Positions 61,401-64,000 of a stretch of DNA of 64,000 nucleotides are shown piece after piece (the first letter of the stretch is position 1; each line of letters starts with the position of its first letter). Source of the DNA: JASLMY01 sp965226475. Lineage in GTDB: Bacteria > Pseudomonadota > Alphaproteobacteria > GCA-2731375. Under the pieces are notes generated by a model that was given only the letters and a program-made list of their open reading frames with translations, had not been told where the DNA came from and made no database searches. Both the position numbers and the translations under genes were made by a program. Location: positions 682,001-746,000 of the forward strand of contig CBDDDJ010000004.1 of the NCBI GenBank assembly GCA_965226475.1, given 5' to 3'.

Positions 61401-62234
61401 CTCCGCCACCGCCGCATCGGCCTCCTCCGCCGTGCGGCAGAGCACGACGAAGTCGTCCGCATAGCGCACCATCGAATAGCCACGAGCCGCCATCAGCGCG
61501 TCCAGCGGATCGAGATGGATGTTCCCCAGCAGCGAGCTGATCACCGCGCCTTGCGGCGTGCCCGATACCGGTGTCCATCGTTCCAGATCCGTCATCACAT
61601 CCCGAGCAAGCCATTGCCGGATCAACTCGAGGACCCGACCATCGCTGATCCGGGTCTCCAGCCGTGCCATCAGCGGCTCGCGCGGAATGCCGTCGAAGTA
61701 GCCCGCCAGATCCGCGTCGGCCACATGTGCGTGGCCGGCCTTCACCAGACCATCCACTTCCCGGAGCGCGTCGTGGCGGCCACGTCCCGGACGGAAGCCG
61801 TAACTCCCCTCCTGGAACGCCGCCTCGAAGATCGGTTCGATCACGAATTTCATCGCCGTCCGCACGATGCGGTCCTTGACCACCGGGATGCCCAGTGGCC
61901 GGGTCCGGCCATCGCCTTTCGGGATCTCCACCCGCCTGACCGGCCGGGGGCGGTACCTGCCCTCCCGCAGCTCGGCAGACAACTCAGTCAGATAGTGTTC
62001 CGCCCGAGCCTCGAACCGTTCGATGCTCACGCCATCGATCCCGGCGGCGCCTTTGTTGGCTCGGACCCTCGCCCAAGCCGCCTTCAGCGTCGCCGGCGCA
62101 TCCACCTTGTCCATCAAACTGTTCCAACGTCCTCCTTTGACGCCGTTGCCCAGCGCCGACACCATGCGATCCGTCCACACCGAGGCTTCGACCCAGGACC
62201 AAGCCTTGGTTTCCGCTCCACGTTTAGCCTTCAT
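61401..62234 (-). pseudogene. Group II intron reverse transcriptase (LtrA-like), truncated
   Basis: It starts near Met at 62234. The RT blocks present are AARVRANKGAAGIDGVSIE-like (block 0-1), RPLGIPVVKDRIVRTAMKFV, GSYGFRPGRGRHDALREV, VADADLAGYFDGI, TPQGAVISSLLGNIHLDPLD and YSMVRYADDFVVLC (catalytic YADD). The protein stops being RT-like after EEADAAVAEI, so thumb/maturase and endonuclease domains are gone. About 278 residues remain of the usual 400-500. Confidence 0.85.
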
Positions 62235-62705
62235 GGCACTGCCGGTGCTCTCTGTGCCTCTCGGTCGACATCTCGCATCCACCTTCCTGCCCTCCTTCCC
62301 TCCGCCCGGGTTTGCTCACCGGACCTCTCGCCACATACGCGGCAGCGGTACCATGGGGGCTCTGACTCCTGCCCGGCTCGCCCGAACCGCACAGGCCTCT
62401 CTGCTTACTCCGCCTTGCCTTCCCGACATCCCACCCCCAACCACCCAGTGCCGTCCGATCGTCGCTCTCATCGCCACATACGCGCGATCGGTCGGACCCT
62501 CCAGGGGCCCAGGCTTCGCGTGCGACCGCTAGCTCGCCACGACACCATCGCCGAATCGGGTTCGTTATCCCGCGGGCTGCCGGTTCGCCTCCAGTTGCTT
62601 CCCACCCCACCTCATGACGGATGCAGTTACTGTCGGCTTCATATGCCGTGGTCTTCACATGACAAGGACTCCCACCTTGCTGACAAAGCGTCCTCACAGA
62701 CGCAC
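61401..62705 (-). mobile_element. Group II intron fragment (3' part missing)
   Basis: On the minus strand, a 5' end GTGCG at 62705-62701 fits the group II consensus GUGYG. The region up to the RT start looks like intron RNA domains I-III. The RT gene follows and breaks off at about 61401. Domains V and VI and the 3' splice site are lost. Confidence 0.75.
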
Positions 62706-62934
62706 GATCGCCACGCTCCGCTCGCGATGACGGTGGTGTTTGTGAGCCAGCGACGAGTCACTTCGTCTGCTCGCCGCTATAATATCGAACGACCGCCTAC
62801 CGGGAGGGCGCGGGACGGCGCGTCACGCCGACCTCGATCGAATGCGGCCGTCACCGTAATCCCAACGCCCGGCGCCTGGACAATCTTTCGGGATATGCGA
62901 AGCTGGAGGCCGGCACGGACTCGGGAGGCACCAC

Positions 62935-63318
62935 ATGGTGATCTTGCTGGATCACGTCATCGTCCCCTCTCGCCGTCCGATGTCCTCGGCCCAGGCGCTC
63001 GCCGGGCTTTTGGGCGTCGGGTGGGAGGAGAAGGTCGGACATTTCACGCCCGTCTACGTCAACGAATCGCTGACACTCGATTTCGACCGGTCCGAGCGGT
63101 TCGAGCGCCATCACTACTGTTTCCACTTCGGCGACGAGGAATTCGATGGAATTTTCGAACGCGTCCGCGGCGCGGAAATCAAGTATCGCAGCATGCCGAA
63201 CGGGGACGACGACCTCCGGATCAACACGCGGATGGGGGGACGGAACTTCTACTGGAACGACGACGACGGCCATCTATGGGAGGTGCTGACCGTGAGCTAC
63301 GCCCGCCGGGGTGCGTGA
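62935..63318 (+). CDS. VOC (glyoxalase/dioxygenase fold) family protein
   Basis: 127 residues with the two beta-alpha-beta-beta-beta halves of the VOC fold. The N-terminal half is VILLDHVIVPSRR (His metal ligand position) and LTLDFDRSERFERHHYCFHF. The C-terminal half is NFYWNDDDGHLWEVLTVSYA with a Glu metal-ligand position. The reaction is not known. It is followed by a palindrome and a convergent hydrolase gene. Confidence 0.85.
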   Translation: MVILLDHVIVPSRRPMSSAQALAGLLGVGWEEKVGHFTPVYVNESLTLDFDRSERFERHHYCFHFGDEEFDGIFERVRGAEIKYRSMPNGDDDLRINTRMGGRNFYWNDDDGHLWEVLTVSYARRGA

Positions 63319-63402
63319 GACGGCGTCGCCGCGATACCGGCGGCCGTGCGTGCGTCGCGGTTTAGGGCTCTTGTTTCCCGCGTTTCTCGCGATGGCGCAA
63401 GG

Positions 63403-63476
63403 CTAGCGTGGTGGATATGAAGTTCCTCACGGTGCCTGGCCCAATAATCGGAGGAACTTCAAATCCACCACGCTAG
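63403..63476. repeat. 74-bp palindrome bounded by TA, MITE-like
   Basis: Two 26-base arms (63403-63428 and 63451-63476) are complementary with one mismatch around a 22-base loop. The arms begin CTAGCGTGGTGGAT and end AAGTTCCTC. TA dinucleotides mark both outer edges, as for IS630/mariner-type insertions. The right arm supplies the stop codon of the hydrolase gene. It could also act as a terminator between convergent genes. Confidence 0.88.
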
Positions 63477-64000
63477 GCGAGCAGCGCGATCGCTTCATCG
63501 GCGGTCCGGACGTCGCCGAACGTGAGATAGAAGTTGCAGAGCGAGGCGGCGTGCTCGGCGTCGGTGCTGGCGGCGCATCCATCCGAGATCATCACCGTGC
63601 GGAAGTTCAGCATCATGGCATCGCGCGCCGTCGATTCGCAGCACACGTTGGTGTAGACGCCGGTAATCAGGACCGTGTCGACGCCACGGTGGCGAAGCAG
63701 CTCGGCGATGTTCGACGAGCCCTGGATGAAGGCGGAAAACCGTTGCTTGACGACGCGTTCATCGCCGGCGCGTACCTCCAGCTCGGGCCAGAGCTCGAAG
63801 CCGGGGGCGTCCTCCCGCAATGACCGCCATCTGATTTCCCGCTTCTCGGGCGAGAACAGCTCGCCGGCCACCGACCAGTCCTCGAGGTCCCGCGATCTGG
63901 CCTGGTTTTGAAGCCATACCACGACGCCGCCGGCCTCGCGCAGCGCGGCGGCCAGCGTGTTGATCCCTGGCACGATCCGGCGCGCCATCGGGCAGGCCGC
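63473..64000 (-). CDS. Isochorismatase-family cysteine hydrolase, C-terminal part
   Basis: The frame is open to the window edge. 175 residues are visible, and the N-terminal strand with the catalytic Asp lies outside. The segment shows VVWLQNQAR (after the expected strand), KQRFSAFIQGSSNIAELLR (catalytic Lys), VLITGVYTNVCCESTARDAM (nucleophilic Cys) and GCAASTDAEHAASLCNF. Family members hydrolyse isochorismate, amides such as nicotinamide, or N-carbamoyl compounds. The stop TAG comes from the adjacent palindrome. Confidence 0.9.
   Translation of the reverse strand, partial: AACPMARRIVPGINTLAAALREAGGVVVWLQNQARSRDLEDWSVAGELFSPEKREIRWRSLREDAPGFELWPELEVRAGDERVVKQRFSAFIQGSSNIAELLRHRGVDTVLITGVYTNVCCESTARDAMMLNFRTVMISDGCAASTDAEHAASLCNFYLTFGDVRTADEAIALLA

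Noticed and set aside
62224..62697. 157-residue frame upstream of the intron RT
   Set aside because: It lies in the RNA-domain part of the group II intron. Such frames are a common artefact of structured intron RNA.

Overview
The window is high-GC DNA, very probably from an alphaproteobacterium of Rhodospirillales type. The core segment carries an aroK-aroB-corC-type cluster next to a ribbon-helix-helix regulator, cobS-cobT-dnaJ, and xerD/lgt with a MidA-type methyltransferase and a PgeF-type oxidase. Four-base ATGA overlaps between successive genes are frequent. No rRNA or tRNA gene was seen. The affiliation is an inference from gene content only.

Layout. Positions 1-850: end of a DUF1203 gene and a TAT-exported superoxide-reductase-like protein. 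1016-3494: IS21-family element, copy 1. 3566-6513: divergent M19 dipeptidase homologue and a GMC oxidoreductase. 6634-15640: a two-gene unit of a CsgG-family channel protein and a 2657-residue exported modular protein with coiled coils, a nucleotidyltransferase-like motif and a C-terminal kinase-like domain. This is the best candidate for an undescribed secreted system. 15844-16846: decayed IS1595-type element. 16942-21550: two enolase-superfamily enzymes and a ThDP enzyme, probably acid-sugar or hydroxy-acid catabolism. 22023-24692: chemoreceptor with three tandem copies of its sensor module. 25185-25805: DsbA/FrnE-family protein with UGA in place of the first active-site cysteine, followed by a good bacterial SECIS hairpin, so a probable selenoprotein. 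25986-28286: fused double CoA-transferase. 28805-32289: IS21-family element copy 2, with an intact IS1595-type element nested in its end and clean 8-bp target duplications for both. 33250-36761: a second, different IS21 group (one complete element and one remnant), which truncates two resident genes.

37111-53535 is a largely undisturbed chromosomal stretch: DUF547 protein, cobT, cobS, dnaJ-like gene, RHH regulator, corC-like gene, aroB, aroK, a small membrane protein, a large exported protein, xerD, lgt, MidA-like gene, pgeF-like gene, FAD oxidoreductase and a DehI-like gene. 53934-60177 holds quinone oxidoreductase, enoyl-CoA hydratase, a broken LysR gene, an IS3-like element flanked by a 17-bp direct repeat, a DUF1127 protein, a MetE-like enzyme and a carboxymuconolactone decarboxylase-family protein. 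60503-62705 is an IS66 fragment fused to a group II intron fragment. The window ends with a VOC protein, a 74-bp palindrome and a partial isochorismatase-family hydrolase.

Insertion elements occupy roughly one sixth of the window and several flank broken genes. This points to a genome under weak selection against transposition. The two near-identical IS21 copies are inverted relative to each other, and both carry the same in-frame amber codon inside istA.
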